Below, piece after piece: positions 17,720 to 27,640 of a stretch of 64,000 nt of DNA; positions within the stretch are counted from its first letter, which is position 1, and the number at the start of each line of letters is the position of its first letter. This stretch comes from UBA4416 sp038327195 (GTDB taxonomy: Bacteria > Bacteroidota > Bacteroidia > B-17B0 > Aurantibacillaceae). Under the pieces are notes generated by a model. It saw only the letters and a list, made by a program, of their open reading frames with translations. It made no database searches and had not been told where the DNA came from. The stretch is from NCBI GenBank assembly GCA_038327195.1, contig JBBQKU010000009.1, positions 58,470-122,469 of the forward strand, given 5' to 3'. Both the position numbers and the translations under genes were made by a program.

Positions 17720-19630
17720 ATGAGCACAAAAACAACTACTGGAAAAATTAACGTACAAACCGAAAACATTTTCCCAATCATTAAAAAATTTCTTTATAGT
17801 GATAATGAAATTTTTTTAAGAGAATTAGTGAGTAATGCAACTGATGCGACTCAAAAATTAAAAGCTTTAACTTCAATGGGCGAAGCTAAAGGCGAATTAG
17901 GAGATTTAAAAATTGAAGTGATTTTAGATAAAGCTGCCAAAACCATTACCATTAAGGATAAAGGTTTAGGTATGACTAAAGATGAAATTGAAAAATACAT
18001 TACACAAATTGCATTTAGTGGTGCGGAAGAATTTGTTCAAAAATACCAAGATAAGGTAGATAAAAATGTCGTAATCGGACATTTTGGATTAGGCTTTTAT
18101 TCGGCCTTTATGGTAGCTGAAAAAGTTGAAATTTTTTCATTGTCATACAAAGAAGGTTCAAAAGCAGTTCGTTGGGAATGTGATGGAAGCCCTGAATACC
18201 AAATTGAAGAAATTGATTCAAAAACAGATCGCGGAACAAGTATTGTCTTACATGTTGCGGAAGATAGTTTAGAGTTTTTAGAAAATCAAAAAATTGAAGG
18301 TTTACTAAAAAAATACTGTAAATTTTTACCAGTAGAAATAGTATTTGGGACTAAAAAAGAATGGATTCCAAATGGCGAAAAAGATGAAAAAGGAATTGAA
18401 AAGGAAACAGAAATTGATGTTGAAAATATTATTAATAATCCTTTACCAGCTTGGATAAAAAAACCTGTTGATTTAACAGACGAAGATTACAAAGCGTTTT
18501 ACCGCGAGTTATATCCAATGCAATTTGAAGAGCCATTATTTCATATTCATTTAAATGTAGATTATCCATTTAACTTAACTGGTATTTTATATTTCCCTAA
18601 ATTATCTAACAAATTTGAAGCTCCAAAAGATCGTATTCAATTATACAGTAATCAGGTTTTTGTAACAGATAATGTTGAAAATATTGTTCCTGATTTTTTA
18701 ACCATGTTACGTGGTGTAATTGATAGTCCAGATATTCCTTTAAATGTAAGTCGTAGCTATTTGCAAGCCGATAGTAATGTTAAAAAAATATCAGCTCACA
18801 TTACTAAAAAAGTGGCAGATAAATTAGACGAATTATTTAAAAAAGATCGTCCTGATTTTGAATCGAAATGGGATGATATTAAAATATTTGTTCAATATGG
18901 TTTAATTAGTGATGAGAAGTTTTACGAAAAAGCATCTAAGTTTACATTATTAAAAAATACAGAAGGAAAAGCATTTACGTTTGAAGAATATGATGCACAC
19001 GTTAAATCAACTCAAACAGATAAGGATAATAAATTAGTGTTTTTATATGCAACCAATATTGATGAGCAACATACTTATATTGATGCTGCAAAATCTCGTG
19101 GATACGATGTATTGTTAATGGATTCGCCATTAGACTCTCATTTAATTAATAGTTTAGAAAGTAAATTAACTAACACACAATTTGTGAGAGTTGATAGTGA
19201 TACAGTTGAAAAATTAATTAAAAAAGATGATGGACAAGTAAGTAAGCTTTCAGAAGAGGAACAAACAAAATTGAAACCAATTGTTGAAGGTGTTGTAGCA
19301 AAAGAAAAATACTCTGTTGTGTTTGAAAGCTTAAGCGAAACTGATTCTCCTATGTTGATTACGCGCCCAGAGTTTATGCGCCGTATGAAAGACATGCAAG
19401 CCATGGGTGGCGGAGGTGGAATGAATTTTTATGGTTCAATGCCCGACATGTATAATTTGGTTGTAAATTCAAATCATCCATTAATTAGTAAAATATTAGC
19501 AGAAGCTGATGGTGCTAAACAAAGTCAATTAGCAAAACAAGCTGCTGACTTAGCCTTATTATCGCAAGGTTTATTAAAAGGTGAAGAGCTTACTAAATTT
19601 GTTAAACGCTCTGTTGAAATGATTAACTAA
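17720..19630 (+). CDS. htpG: Molecular chaperone HtpG (Hsp90)
   Basis: This is a cytoplasmic ATP-dependent chaperone dimer. The GHKL ATPase domain shows RELVSNATDAT (Glu and Asn for ATP hydrolysis and Mg), IKDKGLGMT and GHFGLGFYSAFMVA. The middle domain carries NVSRSYLQAD, with the catalytic Arg of the family. A dimerisation domain completes 636 residues, the usual length. It is a single transcription unit between a possible promoter and its own terminator. Confidence 0.96.
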   Translation: MSTKTTTGKINVQTENIFPIIKKFLYSDNEIFLRELVSNATDATQKLKALTSMGEAKGELGDLKIEVILDKAAKTITIKDKGLGMTKDEIEKYITQIAFSGAEEFVQKYQDKVDKNVVIGHFGLGFYSAFMVAEKVEIFSLSYKEGSKAVRWECDGSPEYQIEEIDSKTDRGTSIVLHVAEDSLEFLENQKIEGLLKKYCKFLPVEIVFGTKKEWIPNGEKDEKGIEKETEIDVENIINNPLPAWIKKPVDLTDEDYKAFYRELYPMQFEEPLFHIHLNVDYPFNLTGILYFPKLSNKFEAPKDRIQLYSNQVFVTDNVENIVPDFLTMLRGVIDSPDIPLNVSRSYLQADSNVKKISAHITKKVADKLDELFKKDRPDFESKWDDIKIFVQYGLISDEKFYEKASKFTLLKNTEGKAFTFEEYDAHVKSTQTDKDNKLVFLYATNIDEQHTYIDAAKSRGYDVLLMDSPLDSHLINSLESKLTNTQFVRVDSDTVEKLIKKDDGQVSKLSEEEQTKLKPIVEGVVAKEKYSVVFESLSETDSPMLITRPEFMRRMKDMQAMGGGGGMNFYGSMPDMYNLVVNSNHPLISKILAEADGAKQSQLAKQAADLALLSQGLLKGEELTKFVKRSVEMIN

Positions 19631-19645
19631 GTATTATAAATCTAT

Positions 19646-19684
19646 AAAAAAGCCTTCCTTAATTAATTAAGGAAGGCTTTTTTT
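19646..19684 (+). terminator. Terminator after htpG
   Basis: This is a perfect 38-base palindrome: AAAAAAGCCTTCCTTAATT followed directly by its complement, then T. It lies 15 bases after the htpG stop. The rest of the gap to 19938 contains a degenerate copy (about 19713-19744) of the hairpin described at 20307 and nothing else clear. Confidence 0.92.
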
Positions 19685-19938
19685 GTAATATATTTTTAAA
19701 TTTTATTTCATACTTCGTACTCGTTTAGCGTAGTGAGGACGAGGCTAAAATGATTAGTTCACCAATAATAAAAAGCTCATAAAGGTAATCCAACACAACA
19801 ACACGACAGTAAATTTGATTAGCTTTATGAACTCTATAAGCTACCACTAATACAAATCGACAATTATGCAGACAAGAAAAATTGTTCACTTTACAATAAA
19901 AAATAAAAAAACATTTAATAATTCAAACTTTAAAATTT

Positions 19939-20268
19939 ATGGAAACACTTCAGAAAAAAAATAATTGGCCAAAGAAAATAATAGTTTTTGTTATTATATG
20001 TGTATTGTTTTCAGCTCTAATTAAGGGTGGTTCTAAATATTATTTTGACAATTATTGGACTCCGGGAATAGAAAAACAAATATTAAATAAATGCATATTG
20101 GATTCTAAAACTTATGCAGGAGAGGATGTTACTGACGAAAAAATTACAAATTATTGCAACTGCAATCTTGAAAAAATTAAAGCTAAATATAAGCCGAAAG
20201 AAGTTTCAACAATAAATCAAAGTGAATTTGAAGCTATGGCAAATGAGTGTAATGAGTTAATTAAGTGA
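19939..20268 (+). CDS. Small membrane-anchored protein with conserved cysteines
   Basis: This 109-residue protein is not recognised. After a basic start it has one membrane segment at about 13-29 and then an exported part of about 80 residues. That part has four cysteines in the pattern C...CNC...C (ILNKC, NYCNCNL, NECNEL), which suggests disulphides or metal binding. It starts with ATG behind a short AT-rich leader. Codon use looks like that of its neighbours. No functional clue comes from context. Confidence 0.6.
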   Translation: METLQKKNNWPKKIIVFVIICVLFSALIKGGSKYYFDNYWTPGIEKQILNKCILDSKTYAGEDVTDEKITNYCNCNLEKIKAKYKPKEVSTINQSEFEAMANECNELIK

Positions 20269-20306
20269 TGACTATCAGTATTTCATGACTTTTGTCCTTT
20301 ATCCCA

Positions 20307-20346
20307 CCTCGTACTCGTTTGAGCGCTAGCGGAAACGAGTACGAGG
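20307..20346. repeat. REP-like hairpin A
   Basis: CCTCGTACTCGTTT (20307-20320) and its exact complement (20333-20346) enclose a 12-base loop, GAGCGCTAGCGG. The same loop, in a stem with different but still paired bases, occurs at 22538-22571 on the other side of the OmpA-domain gene. Confidence 0.8.
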
Positions 20347-20354
20347 CTGGGTGG

Positions 20355-22430
20355 CTAATTAACTAGTTTTGCTAACTCAGAGGCAGATTTTAAATTTTGT
20401 ATAAGGTTTAATTTAAAAATAGTTTTATTGTTTACTTTGTTATTTACGGCATTTTTAAATTCGTCAGGACTACAATAATAGCTTTTTTCATTTTCATCAA
20501 TAGCAATTAACATTGGATTTTCAGTTTTTTCGTAAACAAATTTATAGGGTCCGTAATTATTATATCCATCAAAGCGCATAATGCCATTTATATTTTTAAT
20601 GCTGACAAAAATGGCAATTACTTTAATAGGTTTATTTTTATCTGAAACATAGTCAGCAATTACTTCTTCTGGTTGGGTAATTCGCTTAACCTGATCGGCA
20701 TTATAAATGCCTGTTTCGTTTATGCCAAAGCGAGCAAAGGCACTTTTTATAACATTGTTTGCACTATCTATTTTTGCAATGATTGCCTTTTCAATAGAGT
20801 CCTTTCGCATCAGTTGTAATTTATATTCCATGCAATCAAATTTTGTTGAGAAAACAGATAGTTTTTTTCTAACCAAATCTCTGTTTAAATTAAAATCATT
20901 TAAATCGCTTATAACTTTTTCGTTACTGGTATGTAAAACTGATCTATAAAAAGAATTCATGCATTTTAAAGTGTCCTCACCATACTTTGAAATGTTATCA
21001 TCTGGTTTATTTATCAGTTCTCTTAAATTTTGTTCAAGTTCTCTTTCTTTGTTATCTAGATCATAAGTGTATTTTAAATAGGAGCGATTATTTCTTTTAT
21101 TTATTCTTTTTATTTTTCCATCAGAAAAGTCTTTATTTTTTGGTGCGCCAGTAACATGAAATATCAGTTTATTTATTTCAACTTGAAATTTATTTCTACC
21201 GCCATAAACAATTTTCACGTAGGAGCAACCTTGTTTCTCAATAGCTTTGATAATAGCAAACTCTTTCTTGGTAAAAGTCCAAACATAATCAGAGAAACTA
21301 CCCAATTTATTATGACTGTTTTGTGATGTAAATTCAACTGTTTTAGCAGTTGTATCAAGTATTAATCTGTAATAAGGCGATTTAAAATCAACCAAATAAT
21401 GCTTTACAAATTTGTATGGATAATCATTTCTGATAGGTTCTTCATGGTCTAAAAAATATCTTATCTTTTTAATCATATAGCTAACATATTCACAGGTATC
21501 TCCATATATGCAATTTAAAAAATCCAAATGATTTCTTTCAAAATTGCCTCTGTTAGTCTGCGGTTGTAATGCGTTAAATGGAGCCAACATATTGCCATGG
21601 ATATCGGTAATACTTCCTAATGCATTATTCCATTGATGATTTAAGGTATCTAAGCTGTAAAATTTTTGATCAATAAATGCTGTTAAAGGAAAATCTATAT
21701 TTATTTGTTTATTAAGTGTTTTCTTTAATATCAACTCTTCATTATTTTGATAAACATTGATTTTAAACATGCCAGCTGAGTTGAAATTATTTACTACACT
21801 GCCAGTTTTAAAAGACATAGGAATGCCACTTAAAATAAAATCAGAAGGGTTTCTATACTCTTGGTAACTAATCTCTATTTCGCCAGTTACCTCAGTACCG
21901 TTTTTGTGAAGAAAAGAATTAGGAGCAATGACAATCTTAGTTGAGTCATAAATTAAAGTGCCACCATCATCTTCTATCAAACGAAATTTTTTAGCTGCAA
22001 AATCTGTAATACCAAATATTTTAGGCATATTTAATGGTCGTAGGTATAATTTAATTTCTACCCTGCGGTTCATCCATAAATTAGTTTCAGTGTTTTCTGT
22101 AAGGGGCTTATTGTATGCAAAATAATGCATACTTGAATCGATTGATTTAAAATGTTTATTTTTTAAATAAGAAAGTACAGTTGAAGCCCTGTTTTTAGAT
22201 AGTAAATTATTTAAATTTAAAGAACCATGATTATCCGTATGCCCTGAAACTTCAATATAATAAGCTTGTGGAATATTTGGTAATGACTTAATAATAGAAT
22301 CAATTTTATTGCGCTGAACAATAGTTAATTTATAGCTATTACTTTCGAAATTAACTGAAAGTATTTTACACAATTGCGCGTTTTGTGTAAAATGAATACA
22401 ATAAAAAATGAGTATTAGTAGTTTTTGCAT
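20355..22430 (-). CDS. Secreted protein with N-terminal OmpA-like domain, large unknown C-terminus
   Basis: Starting at the ATG at 22430 gives a signal peptide (MQKLLILIFYCIHFTQNAQ) and a protein of about 691 residues; the frame is open up to an ATG at 22481. Soon after the signal comes an OmpA-like peptidoglycan-binding domain: VSGHTDNHGSLNLNNLLSKNRA and NRRVEIKLYL. The remaining 560 or so residues, with a beta-rich segment (VTGEIEISYQEYRNPSDF) and then Lys-rich stretches, are not recognised. OmpA domains usually sit at the C-terminus, so the order is unusual. Hairpins with identical loops flank the gene. Confidence 0.75.
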   Translation of the reverse strand: MQKLLILIFYCIHFTQNAQLCKILSVNFESNSYKLTIVQRNKIDSIIKSLPNIPQAYYIEVSGHTDNHGSLNLNNLLSKNRASTVLSYLKNKHFKSIDSSMHYFAYNKPLTENTETNLWMNRRVEIKLYLRPLNMPKIFGITDFAAKKFRLIEDDGGTLIYDSTKIVIAPNSFLHKNGTEVTGEIEISYQEYRNPSDFILSGIPMSFKTGSVVNNFNSAGMFKINVYQNNEELILKKTLNKQINIDFPLTAFIDQKFYSLDTLNHQWNNALGSITDIHGNMLAPFNALQPQTNRGNFERNHLDFLNCIYGDTCEYVSYMIKKIRYFLDHEEPIRNDYPYKFVKHYLVDFKSPYYRLILDTTAKTVEFTSQNSHNKLGSFSDYVWTFTKKEFAIIKAIEKQGCSYVKIVYGGRNKFQVEINKLIFHVTGAPKNKDFSDGKIKRINKRNNRSYLKYTYDLDNKERELEQNLRELINKPDDNISKYGEDTLKCMNSFYRSVLHTSNEKVISDLNDFNLNRDLVRKKLSVFSTKFDCMEYKLQLMRKDSIEKAIIAKIDSANNVIKSAFARFGINETGIYNADQVKRITQPEEVIADYVSDKNKPIKVIAIFVSIKNINGIMRFDGYNNYGPYKFVYEKTENPMLIAIDENEKSYYCSPDEFKNAVNNKVNNKTIFKLNLIQNLKSASELAKLVN

Positions 22431-22537
22431 AACATATAAAGAGATTGTATAATAAAAGTAACAAACTATAATAAGAAACAAGAAAAAAGGCAGAATAAAA
22501 ATACACTAAAGTGATGTAAGCCAATCTAAACAGACCT

Positions 22538-22571
22538 CATCCTCGTTTGAGCGCTAGCGGAAACGAGGATG
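22538..22571. repeat. REP-like hairpin B
   Basis: CATCCTCGTTT (22538-22548) pairs exactly with AAACGAGGATG (22561-22571) around the loop GAGCGCTAGCGG, identical to that of the hairpin at 20307. Three stem pairs differ between the copies (GTA/TAC against ATC/GAT) yet stay paired. A second small hairpin, AATGCGTT/AACGCATT, follows at 22579-22597, and CGTAA-TCG-TTACG lies at 22671-22683. Confidence 0.8.
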
Positions 22572-22718
22572 CGTTAAAAATGCGTTTGTAACGCATTAAG
22601 TAAAAGTTTATATTTATTATTGGTAATATTATTAAAAATAGTTTTGGGTCTTACAAACGCCCTTCAATAACGTAATCGTTACGCTAAGCTAAACAAGAAC
22701 GAGACTAGACAAAACAAT

Positions 22719-23651
22719 TTATTTTCCCATTTCAGCAATTTGTTTTTCTAAATACATAATTCCTTCCGTAAAACTTTTTGGGTTATAACCTAAATCTTTT
22801 TTTGCTTTATCAATAATGAAACCTGTAATCGGTGGGCGTTTAGCGGGTTGTTTAATGTCGGCAGATTTTGATGGTTTAATTAATGATTTGTCTAATTTGT
22901 AATAATCAGCTACCAAATGTGCTAATTCTAAAATGCTTAAAAAATCTTTACCAGAAATATTATAAATACCCTGTGCATTTTTTTCTGCAATTAAAAGGCA
23001 ACCATCAGCTAAATCTTCTGCCAGAGTAGGCGTTCTAAATTGATCATCAACCACATTAATTACTTTGCCTTGCTCTAAATTTTGTTTTACCCAAAGTACA
23101 ATATTGCTTCTGCTCATGCTATCAACAATGCCATAAACTAATACCGTACGTGCTATGGCCCAATGTAAGGCGCTGGCTTGTACAATTTTTTCAGCGGCTA
23201 ATTTACTTTCAGCATAATAGCTTTGCGGATTTGGTATTTCATTTTCATCTAAAGGACCATGCGTGCCATCAAAAATAAAATCGGTTGATAAATGAATAAA
23301 TTGTGGCTTGTAATTTGAATTTTCTGTTTTAAGTTTTTCTAAAGTCTTCACTTGATTTTCAACAGATGTAACATTTAATAACCAACAAGCTTCTTTTTCT
23401 GTTTCACAAGCATCAACGTTAGTCATTGCCGCTGTGTTAATAATAACATCTGGCTTATGTTTCGCAAACACATCACTTACATTTTGCGCATTTGTAATAT
23501 CTAATTCTTCATAAATATATCCATCAGTTTTAACTAATCTGTTTGTACCTCTTGCTGTTGCAATGCAAATAATGGATGCATGGTTTCTCAGTTTGTAAAC
23601 TAATTTTTGTCCTAATAAACCATTAGAGCCTGTAATTAATATTTTTTTCAT
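22719..23651 (-). CDS. RmlD-like sugar nucleotide reductase (extended SDR)
   Basis: This NAD(P)-dependent short-chain dehydrogenase/reductase belongs to the RmlD (dTDP-4-dehydrorhamnose reductase) group. The coenzyme loop GSNGLLGQ is at 7-14, followed by NTAAMTNVDACE, the ST-DFIFDG region and the catalytic YAESK motif. The length of 310 residues fits. No rhamnose genes lie nearby, so the true substrate is open; the name is a family assignment only. It is separated from the DedA gene upstream by 38 bases. Confidence 0.8.
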   Translation of the reverse strand: MKKILITGSNGLLGQKLVYKLRNHASIICIATARGTNRLVKTDGYIYEELDITNAQNVSDVFAKHKPDVIINTAAMTNVDACETEKEACWLLNVTSVENQVKTLEKLKTENSNYKPQFIHLSTDFIFDGTHGPLDENEIPNPQSYYAESKLAAEKIVQASALHWAIARTVLVYGIVDSMSRSNIVLWVKQNLEQGKVINVVDDQFRTPTLAEDLADGCLLIAEKNAQGIYNISGKDFLSILELAHLVADYYKLDKSLIKPSKSADIKQPAKRPPITGFIIDKAKKDLGYNPKSFTEGIMYLEKQIAEMGK

Positions 23652-23689
23652 GAGTAAATATAAATAGTTTTAAGTGTATTCGGTATAAA

Positions 23690-24310
23690 TTATTTTTTAC
23701 GATTTTTTAGATAGGTAATCAATACTGGAATAGTTGTAATAACAATTAAACTAATTACGATATAACCAATGTATTTTTCGGTTTGCGGAAATTCTTTTCC
23801 TAAAAAATAAGCTATGCTTGTTAATGAAATAATCCAAAAAGAAGCCCCTGCAATATTATAAATCATAAAGAGTTTGAAATCTACTTTTATAACACCTGCT
23901 AATATAGGCGCAAAGGTTCTGATGATTGGCAAGAATCGCCCTAAAATCAATGCTTTTCCGCCATGTTTTTCGTAAAATAGTTTCGTTGTTTCTAAATGTT
24001 TTTTTCTAAATAAAAAAGTATCTTTTTTATGAAATAATGTTTCTCCTGTTTTTTTTCCAAACCAATAACCAATTATATTTCCTATGACTGCCGAAATAAT
24101 AAGTAAAATGATTAATCCAAAAATAGAAATATTTAATAATTGCGGTTTAGTAGCGCATAATAAGCCAGAAATAAAAATAAGGGAATCGCCTGGCAAAAAA
24201 AATCCTATAAATAAACCTGTTTCAGCAAATACAACAAATAGTAATAACCATAAGCCGCCATAATGTATAATACTTTCAGGATTTGTAAGTTCCTTTAAAA
24301 ATTCAAACAT
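23690..24310 (-). CDS. DedA family membrane protein
   Basis: This 206-residue polytopic protein has the DedA/VTT pattern: GFFLPGDSLIFISGLL in the first part and RFLPIIRTFAPILAGV in the second. DedA proteins are linked to lipid carrier recycling and membrane homeostasis; undecaprenyl phosphate flipping is known for some members. A polar linker (KKTGETLFHKKD) lies between the halves. Its start abuts the stop of the ABC ATPase upstream, which suggests one transcript. Confidence 0.85.
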   Translation of the reverse strand: MFEFLKELTNPESIIHYGGLWLLLFVVFAETGLFIGFFLPGDSLIFISGLLCATKPQLLNISIFGLIILLIISAVIGNIIGYWFGKKTGETLFHKKDTFLFRKKHLETTKLFYEKHGGKALILGRFLPIIRTFAPILAGVIKVDFKLFMIYNIAGASFWIISLTSIAYFLGKEFPQTEKYIGYIVISLIVITTIPVLITYLKNRKK

Positions 24311-26125
24311 TTAATAGTTGGCAGGAATTTCAAACGATTTCTTTTTTTCAATACTCGCTTTAATATCCTCTAATTGCCCTTTAGGAATTGCGTTAATTAA
24401 GTTTTTAGTGTATTCTGTTTGAGGATTCATATAGATTAAGTCGGCGTCACCTAGTTCAACGATTTTACCACTATTCATTACCGCCATTCTATCACTCATA
24501 AATTTAACTACACTTAAATCGTGCGAAATAAAAATATAAGTAAATTTAAATTCACGTTTTAAGTCGTTTAATAAATTTAAAACTTGAGCTTGAACTGAAA
24601 CGTCTAAAGCACTTACACTTTCATCACAAATAATAAATTTAGGATTTAGTGCTAATGCTCTTGCAATACAAACACGTTGTCTTTGTCCTCCACTAAATTC
24701 ATGTGGGTATCTATTAAATTGTTTTTCTTCGAGCCCAACTTTTTTTAGTAATTCGTAAACTTTTTCTTTACGCTGTTTATTATTGCTTAAAATATTATGA
24801 ACTTGCATGGGTTCCATTATAGCTTCACCTATTGTAATTCGCGGATTAAGAGAAGAGTAGGGATCTTGAAAGATAATTTGCATATCTTTTCTTAAGTGCC
24901 TCATGTCTTCTGCTTCCAGTCTTAATAAATCTTTTCTTTCAAAAAATATTTTACCACTCGTTGGTTCATTTAATCTTAAAATGGTTCTTCCTAAAGTTGT
25001 TTTTCCGCAGCCGCTTTCTCCAACTAAACCAAGCGTTTCTCCTTCATAAACATCTAAAGAAACATCATCTACTGCTTTTACCCATTCTGTGGCTTTACCA
25101 AAAAAACTTTTATTTTTAGGGAAATACGTTTTGATATTTTGTAGTTCTAAAATTTTTGAACGACTATACAATTCTCTGTGCTCAATAAATCGATCTTCTC
25201 TTGTAATGATTACACTATTTATAGCTTCACTAACAGTCTTAGAAATTTCAATCATATTTCCTTCTTCATCAGTTTTCATAAAATCTGATGATACAGGTAA
25301 TCGTTTAATTCGTTTATCTAATGGCGGGCGACAAGCAAGTAAGCTTTTTGTATACGGATGTTTTGGATTCGAAAATATTTCAAGTACTGGCCCTTGTTCC
25401 ACTACTTTTCCTTTATACATCACCATTACTTTATCAGCAAGTTCGGCTATTACACCTAAATCATGCGTAATAAACATAATGCCCATTTCTTGCTCTTTTT
25501 GCAATTGCAGCATTAAATCTAAAATTGTTTTTTGTACAGTTACATCTAAAGCAGTTGTTGGTTCATCAGCAATTAAAATTCTTGGATTGCAACTCATTGC
25601 CATCGCAATCATAACTCTTTGTTTTTGTCCACCCGAAATTTGGTGTGGATAGGAGTCGAAAATCCTTGCAGGATCAGGTAATTGAACTTGTTCGAATAAA
25701 CTGAGCGTTTTTAATTTTGCATCTTTTTTACTAATTTTTTGATGTAATAAAATAGCTTCAATAACTTGTTCTCCACAACTATATACTGGGTTTAAACTAG
25801 TCATTGGTTCTTGAAATATCATGGCTATTTCATTTCCTCTATACGAACGCATTTGTTTACTAGGAAGAGAACGTAAATTTTTAATACCGTCTTTTTTTGA
25901 ATGGTATAAAATTTCGCCTCCAGAAACTCTACCTGGAGGATTTGGAATTAATTGCATAATAGATAATGAGGTAACAGATTTTCCTGAACCACTTTCTCCT
26001 ACAATTCCAATAGTTTCTCCTTTATGAAGTGTAAATGAAATATCATTTACTGCTTTAATTAATTCACCATCAGATTTAAACTCTGTTACTAAATTTTTTA
26101 CTTGAAGAAGTATTTCTTTTTCCAT
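24311..26125 (-). CDS. ABC transporter, two ATPase domains (oligopeptide type)
   Basis: This 604-residue protein contains two complete nucleotide-binding domains. The first has Walker A GESGSGKS near residue 39, signature SGGQKQR and Walker B ILIADEP. The second has Walker A GESGCGKT, signature SGGQRQR and FIICDES. Each ends with the oligopeptide/dipeptide extension (NPKHPYTKSLL; NPQTEYTKNLI). This is the fused Opp/Dpp-type layout, as in YejF or GsiA. No permease or binding protein gene of that system lies nearby, so the partner must be elsewhere. Confidence 0.9.
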   Translation of the reverse strand: MEKEILLQVKNLVTEFKSDGELIKAVNDISFTLHKGETIGIVGESGSGKSVTSLSIMQLIPNPPGRVSGGEILYHSKKDGIKNLRSLPSKQMRSYRGNEIAMIFQEPMTSLNPVYSCGEQVIEAILLHQKISKKDAKLKTLSLFEQVQLPDPARIFDSYPHQISGGQKQRVMIAMAMSCNPRILIADEPTTALDVTVQKTILDLMLQLQKEQEMGIMFITHDLGVIAELADKVMVMYKGKVVEQGPVLEIFSNPKHPYTKSLLACRPPLDKRIKRLPVSSDFMKTDEEGNMIEISKTVSEAINSVIITREDRFIEHRELYSRSKILELQNIKTYFPKNKSFFGKATEWVKAVDDVSLDVYEGETLGLVGESGCGKTTLGRTILRLNEPTSGKIFFERKDLLRLEAEDMRHLRKDMQIIFQDPYSSLNPRITIGEAIMEPMQVHNILSNNKQRKEKVYELLKKVGLEEKQFNRYPHEFSGGQRQRVCIARALALNPKFIICDESVSALDVSVQAQVLNLLNDLKREFKFTYIFISHDLSVVKFMSDRMAVMNSGKIVELGDADLIYMNPQTEYTKNLINAIPKGQLEDIKASIEKKKSFEIPANY

Positions 26126-26277
26126 AATAATGCATTACGAATATAGGAAAATACCTCTTAATACAAATAGTTTTAGTTGTATAAATAATGCTTTTTATCG
26201 ATTTTTTTATGCTGTATAAGTATATTTTACTCATTTTATTCAAAAAAGGGTAAAAATTTATACCGTATAATAAGGAA

Positions 26278-27621
26278 CTAACCTTTATAAAAAAGCCATT
26301 TACCCAACTCTTTCCAAGTTGTTTTTTTACCATACATTAAAATTCCGGTTCTGTAAATTTTACCTGCTAACCAAGTGAAAAACAAAAAGCCAATTATAAG
26401 CATGAACATCGATAATAAAAGTTCCCACATTGGAACTCCAAATGGTAAACGTACCATCATAACAATAGGAGATGTTAAAGGAAAAATTGAAAAGAATTGC
26501 GCCATACTACTATCTGGATCTTTGATAATATTTTGAGCAATAATAAAACTTAGAATTAGAGGAATGGTAACAGGTAAAATAAATTGTTGAGTATCAGCTT
26601 CATTGTCTACAGCTGAGCCAATGGCAGCAAATAAAGCGGCATATAACAAATAACCGAATAAAAAGAAAAATGCAAAACAGATAATGATTTGACTAAAATT
26701 AACTTTGTCTAAATCATTAAATATAGCTATGGCCTCATTTGGTGTTTGAACTTTTTCCATTGTACTAATGCCTGCTGATAAATCATTTTTCATGACTTTT
26801 TCAATTTGTGAATTTTGCTTTACTTTATCAGCAATTTCATTTTTAAAAAGAAAAGTTGTGATTGCGGCTTGGAGAATAAGCGTTAAAATTATCCATAAAA
26901 TAAATTGTGTTAATCCTACTAAGGCAACACCAATAATTTTACCAAGCATTAATTGGAAAGGTTTTACGGATGATATAATTACTTCAACTATGCGGTTCGA
27001 TTTTTCTTCAATTACGCCGCGCATTACTTGAGAACCATACATAAATATCATAAAATAAATGGCGATAGCACACCCAAAACCAATAGCCATATTGATTTCT
27101 GTATTTGTTTTTTCATCATTGCCGTTTTCTGTTACCTTTAAAGTCAACAGTTGAACTTGTCTTCGAGCCTTGTCAATTTTTTTTATATCAATACTATCAC
27201 CTTGTAATCGGTAATCAAATAAAATATTTTCCATTTGATTGGTAATGTATTGTTCGGTGCTAATACCTGGTTGTTTTTTATAGTATAACACAGGAGTTGT
27301 TTTTTCATCATTTAATGCGTCTCCTTTTATTTCCATAATTAAATCAAAAGGACCATCTTTTAATTTAAGTTTTGCACTTGCAATAGATTCTGCACCGTAG
27401 GTAAATTTTATTTGTTTAGTATTGGTTAATTTTTCAACAAATAAACCGCTGTGATCAAGAACTAAAACTTGATGGTCAGTTTTGTCTCGCATAGCAAGCC
27501 AAACAGGAACTATTAAAACTCCAGCCATTAAGAGTGGGCCAAGTATTGTCATTAAAATAAATGACTTTTTTTTGACTCTTGAAAAGTATTCGCGTTGTAT
27601 GATTAATAAAAGCTTATTCAT
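26278..27621 (-). CDS. ABC-2 type export permease (NatB-like)
   Basis: This 447-residue membrane protein has one N-terminal helix (about 22-43), a long extracytoplasmic segment and a cluster of helices from about 180 onward. FMYGSQVMRGVIEEKSNRIVEVIISSV is the signature stretch of NatB/YhaP-like permeases. It pairs with the ATPase encoded just upstream on the same strand (19-base gap), probably exporting ions or drugs; the substrate is unknown. Confidence 0.85.
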   Translation of the reverse strand: MNKLLLIIQREYFSRVKKKSFILMTILGPLLMAGVLIVPVWLAMRDKTDHQVLVLDHSGLFVEKLTNTKQIKFTYGAESIASAKLKLKDGPFDLIMEIKGDALNDEKTTPVLYYKKQPGISTEQYITNQMENILFDYRLQGDSIDIKKIDKARRQVQLLTLKVTENGNDEKTNTEINMAIGFGCAIAIYFMIFMYGSQVMRGVIEEKSNRIVEVIISSVKPFQLMLGKIIGVALVGLTQFILWIILTLILQAAITTFLFKNEIADKVKQNSQIEKVMKNDLSAGISTMEKVQTPNEAIAIFNDLDKVNFSQIIICFAFFFLFGYLLYAALFAAIGSAVDNEADTQQFILPVTIPLILSFIIAQNIIKDPDSSMAQFFSIFPLTSPIVMMVRLPFGVPMWELLLSMFMLIIGFLFFTWLAGKIYRTGILMYGKKTTWKELGKWLFYKG

Positions 27622-27640
27622 TTTAAAAAAGATATGAGAG

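Noticed and set aside
19713..19744. A third copy of the hairpin found at 20307 and 22538
   Set aside because: The left arm matches well, but the loop and the right arm are degenerate, so it is noted only as a possible relic.
26076..26333. Open frame on the minus strand between the ABC ATPase and the permease genes
   Set aside because: It overlaps the ends of both real genes in another frame and its translation is low-complexity Lys/Ile/Tyr without any domain.
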